From NCBI GenBank assembly GCA_902779125.1, contig CACZAC010000009.1, forward strand, positions 1 to 64,000: a stretch of 64,000 nucleotides of DNA, in the 5' to 3' direction. The position numbers and the translations under genes were made by a program. Of this stretch, positions 52,907 to 60,565 are shown one piece after another. Within the stretch, counting starts at the first letter, position 1. Each line of letters opens with the position of its first letter. The stretch is from an uncultured Bacteroidales bacterium (GTDB lineage: Bacteria > Bacteroidota > Bacteroidia > Bacteroidales > Muribaculaceae). Below the pieces are notes generated by a model. That model saw only the letters and a program-made list of their open reading frames with translations, did no database searches and was not told where the DNA came from.

Positions 52907-54373
52907 ATGGAAAGACTTATCGAATTATACAAGAACTTTGTCGGCAGTGAGCCGAGTGAAGTCAAACTCATGGAGAAATCAGGTTCTAACCGCCAGTACT
53001 ACCGCCTGACAGGCAACCCCTCGATTGTGGGTGTCATCGGTGAGTCACGCGAGGAGAACGAGGCATTCATCTATATGGCAGGCCACTTCCGCAAACAGGG
53101 GCTGCCGGTACCCGAGGTCTATGGCGTGAGCGATGACCACATGGCTTACATCCAGGAAGACTTGGGCAAGAAACCCGAGAATATCCTGTGGAACAAAATA
53201 CGCCGCAGCGCCATGACGCATGCCTTCACCAGCGACGAGAAGGCTCTGTTGCGCCGTGCCTTGTGTGACCTGGTGGACATCCAGTTTCGTGGTGCCAAAG
53301 ATTTTGACTACAGCCACTGCTACCCCGCTGAGTGCTTTGACGAGCGCTCCATTAAGTGGGACCTGAACTATTTCAAATACTGTTTCCTCAAGGCCACCGG
53401 CGTGGTGTTCAACGAGGAAAAACTGGAGAATGACTTCGAGCAGCTGACACGCGACCTGCTGACTGTGCCCAGCGAGACATTCATGTATCGCGACTTCCAG
53501 TCACGCAACGTGATGCTGGTGGGCGATGCCGAGCACCCTGAAAACTGCAAGTTGGCCTATATCGACTTCCAGGGCGGCAGGCGTGGTCCGTACTACTACG
53601 ATGTGGCCTCATTTGTGTGGCAGTCACGCGCCAAGTACCCCGAAGCACTGAAACAGGAACTCGTCAAGACCTACCTCACCAAACTCAAGGAATACAAGCC
53701 CGATGTTGATGAGAAAGAGTTCTACACCAACCTGCGCCTGTTTGTGCTCTTCCGCACGCTGCAGGTGCTGGGTGCCTACGGTTTCCGTGGCTACTTCGAG
53801 AAAAAGCCCGACTTCATGAAGAACAGCATCGTTCCCACGATTGCCAACCTGCGTCACATGATAGCCGACGGTCCGTTTGAGCGCTATCCTTACCTGAGCC
53901 ACATCATCAACCAATTGGTCAACCTCAAGGACTTCGTCAGCGAAGACAAAGGCCTCACCGTCAGGGTGATGAGCTTTGCTTTCAAGAAAGGTATCCCCCA
54001 TGACCCCTCGGGCAACGGAGGTGGCTTTGTGTTTGATTGCCGTGCCTTGAACAATCCCGGCAAATATGACAGGTATAAAGCATTTACCGGCTTAGACAAA
54101 AACGTCATCGACTTCCTCAAGAAGGAGAGTACCATCGACAAATGGCTGGAGCACGTTTATGCCCTGGTTGACGAGTCGGTAGAACGTTATGTGAAGCGCA
54201 ATTTCACCGACCTGATGGTGTGCTTTGGCTGTACTGGCGGTCAGCACCGCTCGGTCTATGCCGCCGAACGCTTAGCCGAACACATTCACGAGAAATTCAA
54301 CGTGCGCGTTGAGCTGTCCCATCGCGAGCAGCCTGATCACGAGCGCACCCTTAATCCCGTAGACAAACTATGA
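52907..54373 (+). CDS. AmgK-like sugar kinase fused to a RapZ C-terminal domain
   Basis: 488 residues. Residues ~1-330 are an aminoglycoside-phosphotransferase fold: catalytic loop FMYRDFQSRNVMLVG (~197-211, Asp and Asn) and metal-binding DFQGGRRGPYYYD (~222). This is the AmgK (MurNAc/GlcNAc anomeric kinase) type. Residues ~345-488 match the RapZ C-terminal domain: FAFKKGIPHDPSGNG, FDCRALNNPG, and CFGCTGGQHRSVYAAERLAE. In enteric RapZ this domain senses glucosamine-6-phosphate. The next gene overlaps by four bases and is MurU-like, supporting a role in cell-wall sugar recycling. Substrate specificity and any sensing role are inference. Confidence 0.85.
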   Translation: MERLIELYKNFVGSEPSEVKLMEKSGSNRQYYRLTGNPSIVGVIGESREENEAFIYMAGHFRKQGLPVPEVYGVSDDHMAYIQEDLGKKPENILWNKIRRSAMTHAFTSDEKALLRRALCDLVDIQFRGAKDFDYSHCYPAECFDERSIKWDLNYFKYCFLKATGVVFNEEKLENDFEQLTRDLLTVPSETFMYRDFQSRNVMLVGDAEHPENCKLAYIDFQGGRRGPYYYDVASFVWQSRAKYPEALKQELVKTYLTKLKEYKPDVDEKEFYTNLRLFVLFRTLQVLGAYGFRGYFEKKPDFMKNSIVPTIANLRHMIADGPFERYPYLSHIINQLVNLKDFVSEDKGLTVRVMSFAFKKGIPHDPSGNGGGFVFDCRALNNPGKYDRYKAFTGLDKNVIDFLKKESTIDKWLEHVYALVDESVERYVKRNFTDLMVCFGCTGGQHRSVYAAERLAEHIHEKFNVRVELSHREQPDHERTLNPVDKL

Positions 54374-55119
54374 AAGCGCTGATTTTTGCGGCAGGTCTGG
54401 GCACCCGTCTCAGACCCTTGACCAATGACCGTCCCAAGGCGATGGTCGAGATTGCAGGCAAGCCCATGTTGCAGCACGTCATCGAACGTCTGGCTGCAGC
54501 TGGATTTGACGATATCACCATCAACATCCACCACTTCGGCCAGATGATTATCGACTTCCTGGAGAAGAACGGTAACTTCGGGCTCAACCTGCACATCAGC
54601 GACGAGCGCGGCATGCTGCTCGACACGGGCGGTGGCATCCTCAAGGCACGCCAGTGGCTGGACGGTGACGAGCCGTTTCTGGTACACAATACCGATATCA
54701 TCAGCACATTGGACCTGAAAGCATTCTACGACTACCACGTCGAGCACGACGCCCTGGCAACGATTCTGGTTAAAGAGCGCCAGACACAGCGCTACTTCCT
54801 GTTTGACGAGAACGACCGCCTGTGCGGCTGGACCAACAAGGCAACGGGCGAAGTAAAACCTGACCCCGAGAAGTTGCGTGGCCGCGACCTGCGAGAATTG
54901 GCTTTTGGCGGATTGCACATCATCTCGCCGCGCATCTTCCCTGAATTGGAACGATTCCACAGGAAAAATGGTGAGGACAAATTCTCCATCGTTCCGTTCT
55001 ACATCAACATGTGCAGCCATCACCTCATCCATGGTTATCATCCCGACAGTGACTACCAGTGGCTTGACATCGGCAAACCCGAAACGCTTGCCCAAGCCCA
55101 GGAATTACTCACATCCTGA
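54370..55119 (+). CDS. MurU-like sugar-phosphate nucleotidyltransferase
   Basis: 249 residues. N-terminal pyrophosphorylase signature LIFAAGLGTRLRPLTNDRPK then VEIAGKPMLQHVIE, the MLLDTGGGILKARQWL loop (~80) and HNTDIIS (~107) with the metal-binding Asp. It overlaps the kinase gene by four bases (ATGA), indicating translational coupling. With an AmgK-like kinase the likely reaction is MurNAc-1-phosphate plus UTP to UDP-MurNAc, bypassing de novo synthesis. Another hexose-1-phosphate is possible. Confidence 0.85.
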   Translation: MKALIFAAGLGTRLRPLTNDRPKAMVEIAGKPMLQHVIERLAAAGFDDITINIHHFGQMIIDFLEKNGNFGLNLHISDERGMLLDTGGGILKARQWLDGDEPFLVHNTDIISTLDLKAFYDYHVEHDALATILVKERQTQRYFLFDENDRLCGWTNKATGEVKPDPEKLRGRDLRELAFGGLHIISPRIFPELERFHRKNGEDKFSIVPFYINMCSHHLIHGYHPDSDYQWLDIGKPETLAQAQELLTS

Positions 55120-55130
55120 CGCTCTCCCCC

Positions 55131-55197
55131 ACGCTAAGACGCTAAGGCGCTAAGGTTTAGAGTTGGCATCCGCATTGCCTCACGCTAAGGCGCTAAG
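55131..55197. repeat. GCTAAGG-type intergenic repeat
   Basis: ACGCTAAGACGCTAAGGCGC and continuing at 55131-55155, and CACGCTAAGGCGCTAAG at 55181-55197. A related ACGCGAAGGCGCAAAGG is at 2031-2047. Confidence 0.7.
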
Positions 55198-55261
55198 TTT
55201 TTTATTAAACTTTCTGAAGATTCTTCCATCTAAAGTAGGAATAGGATATAAAGCAAGAGAT

Positions 55262-55720
55262 ATGAAAAAAACATTAATCATTGCAGCCATCATGCTGCTC
55301 GTTGCAGGCACGGCATCGCTCGATGCCCGCACCAAGAAGTCGGCAAAGAGCCGTAAGGCCACTGCCAACACTACCCAGGTCATCTACACTGGCGACATCG
55401 CCAAGAAAGTGATTGGATACAACGGCACTACCCCACTCAACATCAAAGTCAAGAACGGCGTGATTGAGGACATCGAAGTGCTTCAAAACCAGGAGTCACC
55501 CGGCTACCTGAAGCGTGCCACCCAGAAGGTGTTACCGCAGTACATCGGCAAGACTGTCGCCGAAGCCAAGAAGCTCAAACCCGACATCGCCACCGGTGCG
55601 ACCTACACCAGCGAGGCCCTCATCAAGAACATCCAGATGGGTCTTGACCAGGCGAAGTCCACCCCAAGCAGCAAGAAAAAAGCCGCCACGACAAAGAAGG
55701 CTGCCAAGAAACGCCGCTAA
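55262..55720 (+). CDS. Exported FMN-binding domain protein with basic tail
   Basis: 152 residues from ATG 55262. Signal peptide ~1-21 (LIIAAIMLLVAGTASLDA). The FMN_bind fold follows: NIKVKNGVIEDIEVLQNQES, then PDIATGATYTSEALIKNI, whose Asp-x-x-Thr-Gly-Ala-Thr matches the ApbE flavin-attachment motif. Such proteins carry covalent FMN on a Thr in extracytoplasmic electron transfer. The C-terminus is Lys/Ala rich (KKKAATTKKAAKKRR), similar in style to the GH57 tail. Partner proteins are not in the window. Confidence 0.82.
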   Translation: MKKTLIIAAIMLLVAGTASLDARTKKSAKSRKATANTTQVIYTGDIAKKVIGYNGTTPLNIKVKNGVIEDIEVLQNQESPGYLKRATQKVLPQYIGKTVAEAKKLKPDIATGATYTSEALIKNIQMGLDQAKSTPSSKKKAATTKKAAKKRR

Positions 55721-55745
55721 GAATTAGGCTTCAACGACCTGTCAC

Positions 55746-56873
55746 ATGAAGATAAGAGCCTTTACATTCTTATTGACACTTATAGCAACCCTTACCGTCT
55801 CAGGGCAAGGGTTGTTTTTGGGATGGCATGACCACGCCTATCTGTTCAAGGATGCGCCGATTAAGTCGTGTCATGCCTCAACGATAGCCGAGACCGATAA
55901 TGGCGACCTCGTAGTGGCTTGCTTTGGGGGCAGCTACGAGGGTTGTGAAGATGTGTGCATTTGGGTGACCCGTCTGCCCAAGGGCGAGTTCTCGTGGACT
56001 GAGCCTTTTATTGCTGCTGATGGTGTCCTAAGCGACACCTTGCGCAAGGCCTGCTATAACCCGGTGCTGCAACAGATGCCTAATGGCGAGCTGTGGCTCT
56101 TCTTCAAGATTGGTTCCTGCGTTGCCGACTGGACAGGATGGCTTACTAAATCGCGTGACGGCGGCAAGACCTGGTCGCCGCGTGAACCGCTACCCGAGGG
56201 TTTCCTTGGGCCCATCAAGAACAAACCTTTATTGTTGGGCGACAGGCTCTTGTGTCCCTCAAGCACCGAGAAAGACGGCTGGCGAATTCATTTTGAGATA
56301 TTGGACCTGACGACCAACAAGTGGCACAAGGTGGGCCCTGTCAAGGCTGCCCAAGCGCTCACCACGATGGACATGGACAAGCGTGATGCTAGTCCCAAGG
56401 AAATCATGTGCATCCAGCCTGCCCTGCTCCAAATGGCCGACGGCTCGCTCAAAGCGCTGTGCCGCACCAAGAACGGCCGCATCGCGACAACCACCAGCCA
56501 TGACGGAGGTGAGACCTGGAGTGAGGTCACGCTAACCGACCTGCCCAACAACAATAGCGGTATCGACGCTGTCACCCTTAACGACGGCCGACACGTCCTG
56601 ATTTATAACCCTGTTTCGGTCAAAGCGGGAGAAGAGATGGGGCCGCGCACACCTTTGGCCATCGCAGTGAGCAGTGATGGTGAGAATTGGTATGAGATTA
56701 CAGAAATAGACGAAACCAGCGATTCTAAAGCGGAATTATCTTATCCTGCCATTATCCAAGGCTCTAACGGCCACCTTTACTCTACTTATACCTGGCTCCG
56801 TCAAGACATCTTTTTCATGGAATTCTCCCTTAAAGAAACGCCGACCAAATTGCTCAAATCACACGTATTTTAA
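55746..56873 (+). CDS. Exported sialidase-like (BNR) glycosidase
   Basis: 375 residues. Signal peptide ~1-20 (FTFLLTLIATLTVSGQG). A six-bladed propeller of the BNR/sialidase type is suggested by Asp boxes SRDGGKTWS (~139) and SHDGGETWS (~256), with YNPVLQQMPNGELWLFF and QPALLQMADGSLKALCR as blade strands and SYPAIIQGSNGHLY near the end. An early HASTIAETDNGDLVVACFGG may supply an active-site His/Glu region. The family includes exo-sialidases and other glycosidases; the true substrate is unknown. Confidence 0.78.
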   Translation: MKIRAFTFLLTLIATLTVSGQGLFLGWHDHAYLFKDAPIKSCHASTIAETDNGDLVVACFGGSYEGCEDVCIWVTRLPKGEFSWTEPFIAADGVLSDTLRKACYNPVLQQMPNGELWLFFKIGSCVADWTGWLTKSRDGGKTWSPREPLPEGFLGPIKNKPLLLGDRLLCPSSTEKDGWRIHFEILDLTTNKWHKVGPVKAAQALTTMDMDKRDASPKEIMCIQPALLQMADGSLKALCRTKNGRIATTTSHDGGETWSEVTLTDLPNNNSGIDAVTLNDGRHVLIYNPVSVKAGEEMGPRTPLAIAVSSDGENWYEITEIDETSDSKAELSYPAIIQGSNGHLYSTYTWLRQDIFFMEFSLKETPTKLLKSHVF

Positions 56874-56875
56874 GA

Positions 56876-57030
56876 TTACCACATCACGATGGCATTCTTG
56901 GATTTCGCTCCTGACAATGTGTATTTGATACCAGTATTGAACGAAATTCTTGACGAGGCCGTGGCCTCACCATCACACTCGACATACTCGACGTATTTTC
57001 TTTTTTTTCTGCCAATGAATGCAAGATTGT
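56876..57030 (-). pseudogene. Possible C-terminal gene remnant
   Basis: On the minus strand a frame without a start codon reads LAFIGRKKRKYVEYVECDGE then TASSRISFNTGIKYTLSGAK and ends AIVMW and TAA at plus 56876-56878. Its codons look protein-like, but only about 50 codons exist before an upstream stop. I cannot name the family; it may be noise. Confidence 0.25.
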
Positions 57031-57070
57031 GGGTACCTTAATGTTTAAGTATTGAAAGAAAAAACGTCAA

Positions 57071-57613
57071 GTGACCGAGCAAGAGATTGTCAACGGAGTC
57101 AAAAACAGGGACCGGAAGGCCATGCGCGCAATGTATGACCTGCTGACAGGCTCGGCTATGGCCACTGCGCGGCGTTATCTTGGCGAGGACGACAGGTGCC
57201 GCGATGTGTTGCAGGACTGCTTCCTGAAAGCATTTACCCGAATCAGTGACTTTGACTATCGTGGTGACGGTTCCCTGCGAGCCTGGATGACGCGGATTGT
57301 CGCCAACGAGTCCATCAACCAGTTGAAACGGCAGACCAAAATGACCTTCCTCGAAGAAAATGACATGGACATTGCCGATGAGGAACCACCCAATCTATCC
57401 GGTATTCCACCCGAGGAAATCAACCGTATGATATCCTCGTTGCCCACGGGATACCGCATGGTGTTCAACCAATACGTGTTTGAGCACAAGAGCCACAAGG
57501 AAATCGCCCAATCGCTGGGCATCAAGGAGAATTCCTCGGCGTCACAACTGCTGAGAGCCAAGCGACTGCTGGCCAAGATGATTCACCAATATCAACAAGA
57601 CCACGATGACTGA
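57071..57613 (+). CDS. ECF-type RNA polymerase sigma factor
   Basis: 180 residues from GTG 57071; no in-frame ATG is nearby upstream. Region 2 (~20-85: YLGEDDRCRDVLQDCFLKAF, then GDGSLRAWMTRIVANESIN) and region 4 (~115-175: PEEINRMISSLPTGYRMVFN, and HKEIAQSLGIKENSSASQLL). It directs RNA polymerase to a dedicated promoter set. The next gene overlaps by eight bases and encodes its likely regulator. Confidence 0.88.
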   Translation: MTEQEIVNGVKNRDRKAMRAMYDLLTGSAMATARRYLGEDDRCRDVLQDCFLKAFTRISDFDYRGDGSLRAWMTRIVANESINQLKRQTKMTFLEENDMDIADEEPPNLSGIPPEEINRMISSLPTGYRMVFNQYVFEHKSHKEIAQSLGIKENSSASQLLRAKRLLAKMIHQYQQDHDD

Positions 57614-58814
57614 CAAGGACTGGATAAAACAGCTGCAAGCCATGATGGACAGGCACCAAGAGCCCGTCCCTGACGACCTGTGGCAGGACATCGAGAAGCA
57701 TTTGCCCGGGCAGCAGACAAGGCGTCGCCCGATAATGGCATGGCCCCGATATGCCGCCGCAGCCGCATTGGTGCTGGCAGTCATCGGCATCGGCACCCTA
57801 TTGTGGCACAACGACAACACGCTCGAAGGACCAGCCACCTCATCAACAGAAACAACAGGCATCACCCACGAGCCTGAAATCACTCATGAACTGTTGGCTC
57901 AAAACGAGGAAGCAGATTCTGAAATTGATGAGTCCACAACCACAACTCGAGCATCACAACCGGTTGCAGCCTTGAAATCGACGCCTACTGCCGACGACAG
58001 AAATGTCATTGCCCAAGCAGCTGACAACGAGCAGAAAGAACAGACTGTTCAAGAGGCAAGCGAGACAACACCTGTCGAGCCACCTACAGAACAAGCCCGA
58101 CAACCGATTGAACGACGCAACGGCAGTCATGTCAAAGAGTCTCCAACCACAACAACGCCAAATCAAACCATCAAGCCGACATTCAAGAGGGCGAACACTA
58201 CACTCGGCCTGTATGCTTCGAACGGCATCAAACCCAATTTGCCGTCCGGCAAGGAGTATGCCTACGAATACGAGGCTATAGGCTATCCCAGCGATGATGA
58301 CTCGCACAATACTTATCTTCCCCAAGACATCTTTACCGCGAAACATCATGTGCCGATGTCCATGGGACTGAGTGTGCGTCTGCCACTGACCAACCGCCTG
58401 GCGTTGACAAGCGGCCTGGTCTATACGCGACTCAAATCGGATTTTAACTCATCGCGCAAGCATCGTGAACAGACCTTGCACTATCTGGGCATCCCGCTTG
58501 GTGCTACCTATACCATCTGGGGTTACAAACGATTCAGCGTCTATGCCATCGGTGGAGTGCAAGCCGATTTCAACGTCAAGGCAACGCTTAAAGAGTCCAC
58601 CCAAACCAACGCCCTGAGTATCGGGAAAGACCGCATTCAATTCTCGGCACTAATAGGTCCCGGCATTCAACTCGACCTCGTGCATGGCTTAGGCATCTAT
58701 GTGGAGCCCACAGCCCGCTACTACTTCAACAACGGGAGCGATGTCGCCAATTATTACAAGGAGCATCAATGGAACATTAACTTCAATGGCGGATTGAGGT
58801 TCACACTGGAGTAA
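57606..58814 (+). CDS. Anti-sigma-like membrane protein with C-terminal barrel-like domain
   Basis: 402 residues. The short cytosolic N-terminus (DWIKQLQAMMDRHQEPVPDD) precedes one transmembrane helix (~52-70: AAAAALVLAVIGIGTLLW), then a long Thr/Pro/Gln/Glu-rich linker (~75-195). The last ~200 residues have outer-membrane barrel-like strands (MSLGLSVRLPL-type and LTSGLVYTRLKSDF), ending in the aromatic/hydrophobic GLRFTLE. Overlap with the ECF sigma gene suggests an anti-sigma role. Bridging both membranes in one protein is unusual outside Bacteroidetes. Function is inference. Confidence 0.7.
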   Translation: MTDKDWIKQLQAMMDRHQEPVPDDLWQDIEKHLPGQQTRRRPIMAWPRYAAAAALVLAVIGIGTLLWHNDNTLEGPATSSTETTGITHEPEITHELLAQNEEADSEIDESTTTTRASQPVAALKSTPTADDRNVIAQAADNEQKEQTVQEASETTPVEPPTEQARQPIERRNGSHVKESPTTTTPNQTIKPTFKRANTTLGLYASNGIKPNLPSGKEYAYEYEAIGYPSDDDSHNTYLPQDIFTAKHHVPMSMGLSVRLPLTNRLALTSGLVYTRLKSDFNSSRKHREQTLHYLGIPLGATYTIWGYKRFSVYAIGGVQADFNVKATLKESTQTNALSIGKDRIQFSALIGPGIQLDLVHGLGIYVEPTARYYFNNGSDVANYYKEHQWNINFNGGLRFTLE

Positions 58815-58840
58815 TATTTCCTGTTTTTCTGAGAAAAGGC

Positions 58841-58848
58841 TATCTTTG
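58841..58848 (+). promoter_or_regulatory. -7 promoter box of the serpin gene
   Basis: TATCTTTG; the -33 position (58817-58820) reads TTTC, one base off consensus. The leader is about 110 bases. Confidence 0.5.
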
Positions 58849-58967
58849 CCATTGATTAGGTGCAAGGCTATCACAATTTATCTCGCCTAGCCATGCAAGA
58901 TTATCGCATGATGGCAGTTTAAATGGCAGAAACACCTAATCACAACGATTCATTAATTGACAAGAGT

Positions 58968-60266
58968 ATGAAGTATTTTTGGAAACCTATCCTGATGGCC
59001 TGCATGCTGCTGGGCGTGCTCACGTCATGCAGCGACAATGGGGAGGACGTGGTTGACATGCTCCCCAAGTTAAGGCCTATCTCCCTCACTGTCGAGCAGC
59101 AGCAGATGAGGGATAACAACAACGAGTTTGCATGCCGATTGTTCCGCACCATCAACGAGCAGAAAGACGGTAACGGCAGCATCATTGTGTCGCCCATCAG
59201 TGTGACCTACATGCTAGGTATGCTCAACACGGGTGCTGACGGCCAGACGCGCCAGCAAATCACCGACGTCCTGGGGCTGGGCAGTTCCGTCCAGGAAATC
59301 AACGAGTATTGCAAGAAGATGATTGACGAGGCTCCACTGGTTGACCCCAGCGTGACCGTCCAGATTGCCAACTGCATCGACGTGAACTCGGCCCTGGGAC
59401 TCACCCTCGTGCCGCGGTTCAAGACCGACATGCAGAATTACTACGATGCCCAAATCGAGGCGTTGGACTTCAACAAGAGCAGCAGCCTGGACAAAATCAA
59501 CAACTGGTGCAAGAAGAACACCGACGGCATGATACCCACCATCCTTGACGAGCTCAATGCCAATGCCGCGATGTATCTGTTGAACGCCATCTACTTCAAG
59601 GCGACGTGGACCGAGAAATTTGACCCCAAGGACACCCGCGACATGGACTTCACCATGCCCAACGGCTCGGCCGACAAGCGCAAAATGATGCATCGCAAAG
59701 CGCTGGCAGCCTATGGCAAGAACGACCTGTGCGAGATGCTTTGCCTGCCCTACGGAAGCAATGGCTACAGCATGTATGTCCTACTGCCAGTCGAGGGGAA
59801 GACCGTGGACGACGTCATCCAGGGTCTCTCGGCCGACGCAGTCCAGCAGCAACTGTTCGTCATGGATCCCCATGAGGTGGATATCCTGATGCCACGCTTC
59901 ACCACGAGCAGCGAGACCATGCTCGACAAGGTGCTCCCGGCGATGGGTATGATTCGGGCCTTCAATCCCTATTATGCCGAATTCCCCAATATGGCCCAGG
60001 TCGCCTACGGTTTTGACGAGGACCCCAATATGGAACTTAACCGCAACCTCTATGTGTCGATGATGAAGCAGAAGGCCAAAATCGAGGTCAACGAGGAGGG
60101 TACCAAGGCATCGGCTGTGACCATCGCCGAAATGGGTTTTACTGCCGCTCCCCCCCCTCCACAATACCAGCAGGTGGACTTCCACGCCACGCGTCCCTTT
60201 GTCTATTACATTGTCGAGACCAGCACCCGCTCCATCTTCTTCATGGGCACCTACTGCGGCGAGTGA
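58968..60266 (+). CDS. Serpin-family protease inhibitor lipoprotein
   Basis: 432 residues from ATG 58968, which starts a lipoprotein signal (LMACMLLGVLTSC, Cys ~21); an ATG at 58923 would bury it. The serpin fold is clear: NGSIIVSPISVTYMLGML, LLNAIYFKATWTEKFDP, and the hinge VNEEGTKASAVTIAEMG, followed by a reactive loop containing TAAPPPPQYQQ, then RPFVYYIVETSTRSIFFMG. The inhibitory-type hinge (Glu-Glu-Gly-Thr-x-Ala-Ser-Ala) suggests real trapping of a serine or cysteine protease. Membrane anchoring places it at the cell surface or in the periplasm. Confidence 0.92.
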   Translation: MKYFWKPILMACMLLGVLTSCSDNGEDVVDMLPKLRPISLTVEQQQMRDNNNEFACRLFRTINEQKDGNGSIIVSPISVTYMLGMLNTGADGQTRQQITDVLGLGSSVQEINEYCKKMIDEAPLVDPSVTVQIANCIDVNSALGLTLVPRFKTDMQNYYDAQIEALDFNKSSSLDKINNWCKKNTDGMIPTILDELNANAAMYLLNAIYFKATWTEKFDPKDTRDMDFTMPNGSADKRKMMHRKALAAYGKNDLCEMLCLPYGSNGYSMYVLLPVEGKTVDDVIQGLSADAVQQQLFVMDPHEVDILMPRFTTSSETMLDKVLPAMGMIRAFNPYYAEFPNMAQVAYGFDEDPNMELNRNLYVSMMKQKAKIEVNEEGTKASAVTIAEMGFTAAPPPPQYQQVDFHATRPFVYYIVETSTRSIFFMGTYCGE

Positions 60267-60310
60267 TTCACAGCCAGAGAATTAACATTACATCTATTAA
60301 AGTCATATCA

Positions 60311-60362
60311 GATAGCCCCTTCATCCTCATCAATGGATGATGAAAGGGCTATCATTTGTTTT
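60311..60362 (+). terminator. Terminator of the serpin gene
   Basis: A long stem from GATAGCCCC (60311) to GGGCTATC (ends 60353) with two mismatches is followed by ATTTGTTTT. Confidence 0.8.
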
Positions 60363-60472
60363 GCCATTGCCATTTGACAACTCGGGCAATGGTAGTTATC
60401 GTTCTTATTGCCGTACAAAAATTGAACTGAGTTCACCAAACCTTCATATTTTTCCTTTTTTTTAATTGATTA

Positions 60473-60503
60473 TTGCTAGTTTTGCAAAAAAAACCTATAT
60501 TTG
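60473..60503 (+). promoter_or_regulatory. Promoter of the giant LRR gene
   Basis: TTG at 60473-60475 and TATATTTG at 60496-60503, spacing 20. A second TAGTTTTG box at 60477-60484 has no matching -33 element. Confidence 0.6.
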
Positions 60504-60565
60504 CTGCCGTATTCATAACCGTATTATAGCATAATAAGTTATCAACATCATATTTATTACTAATT

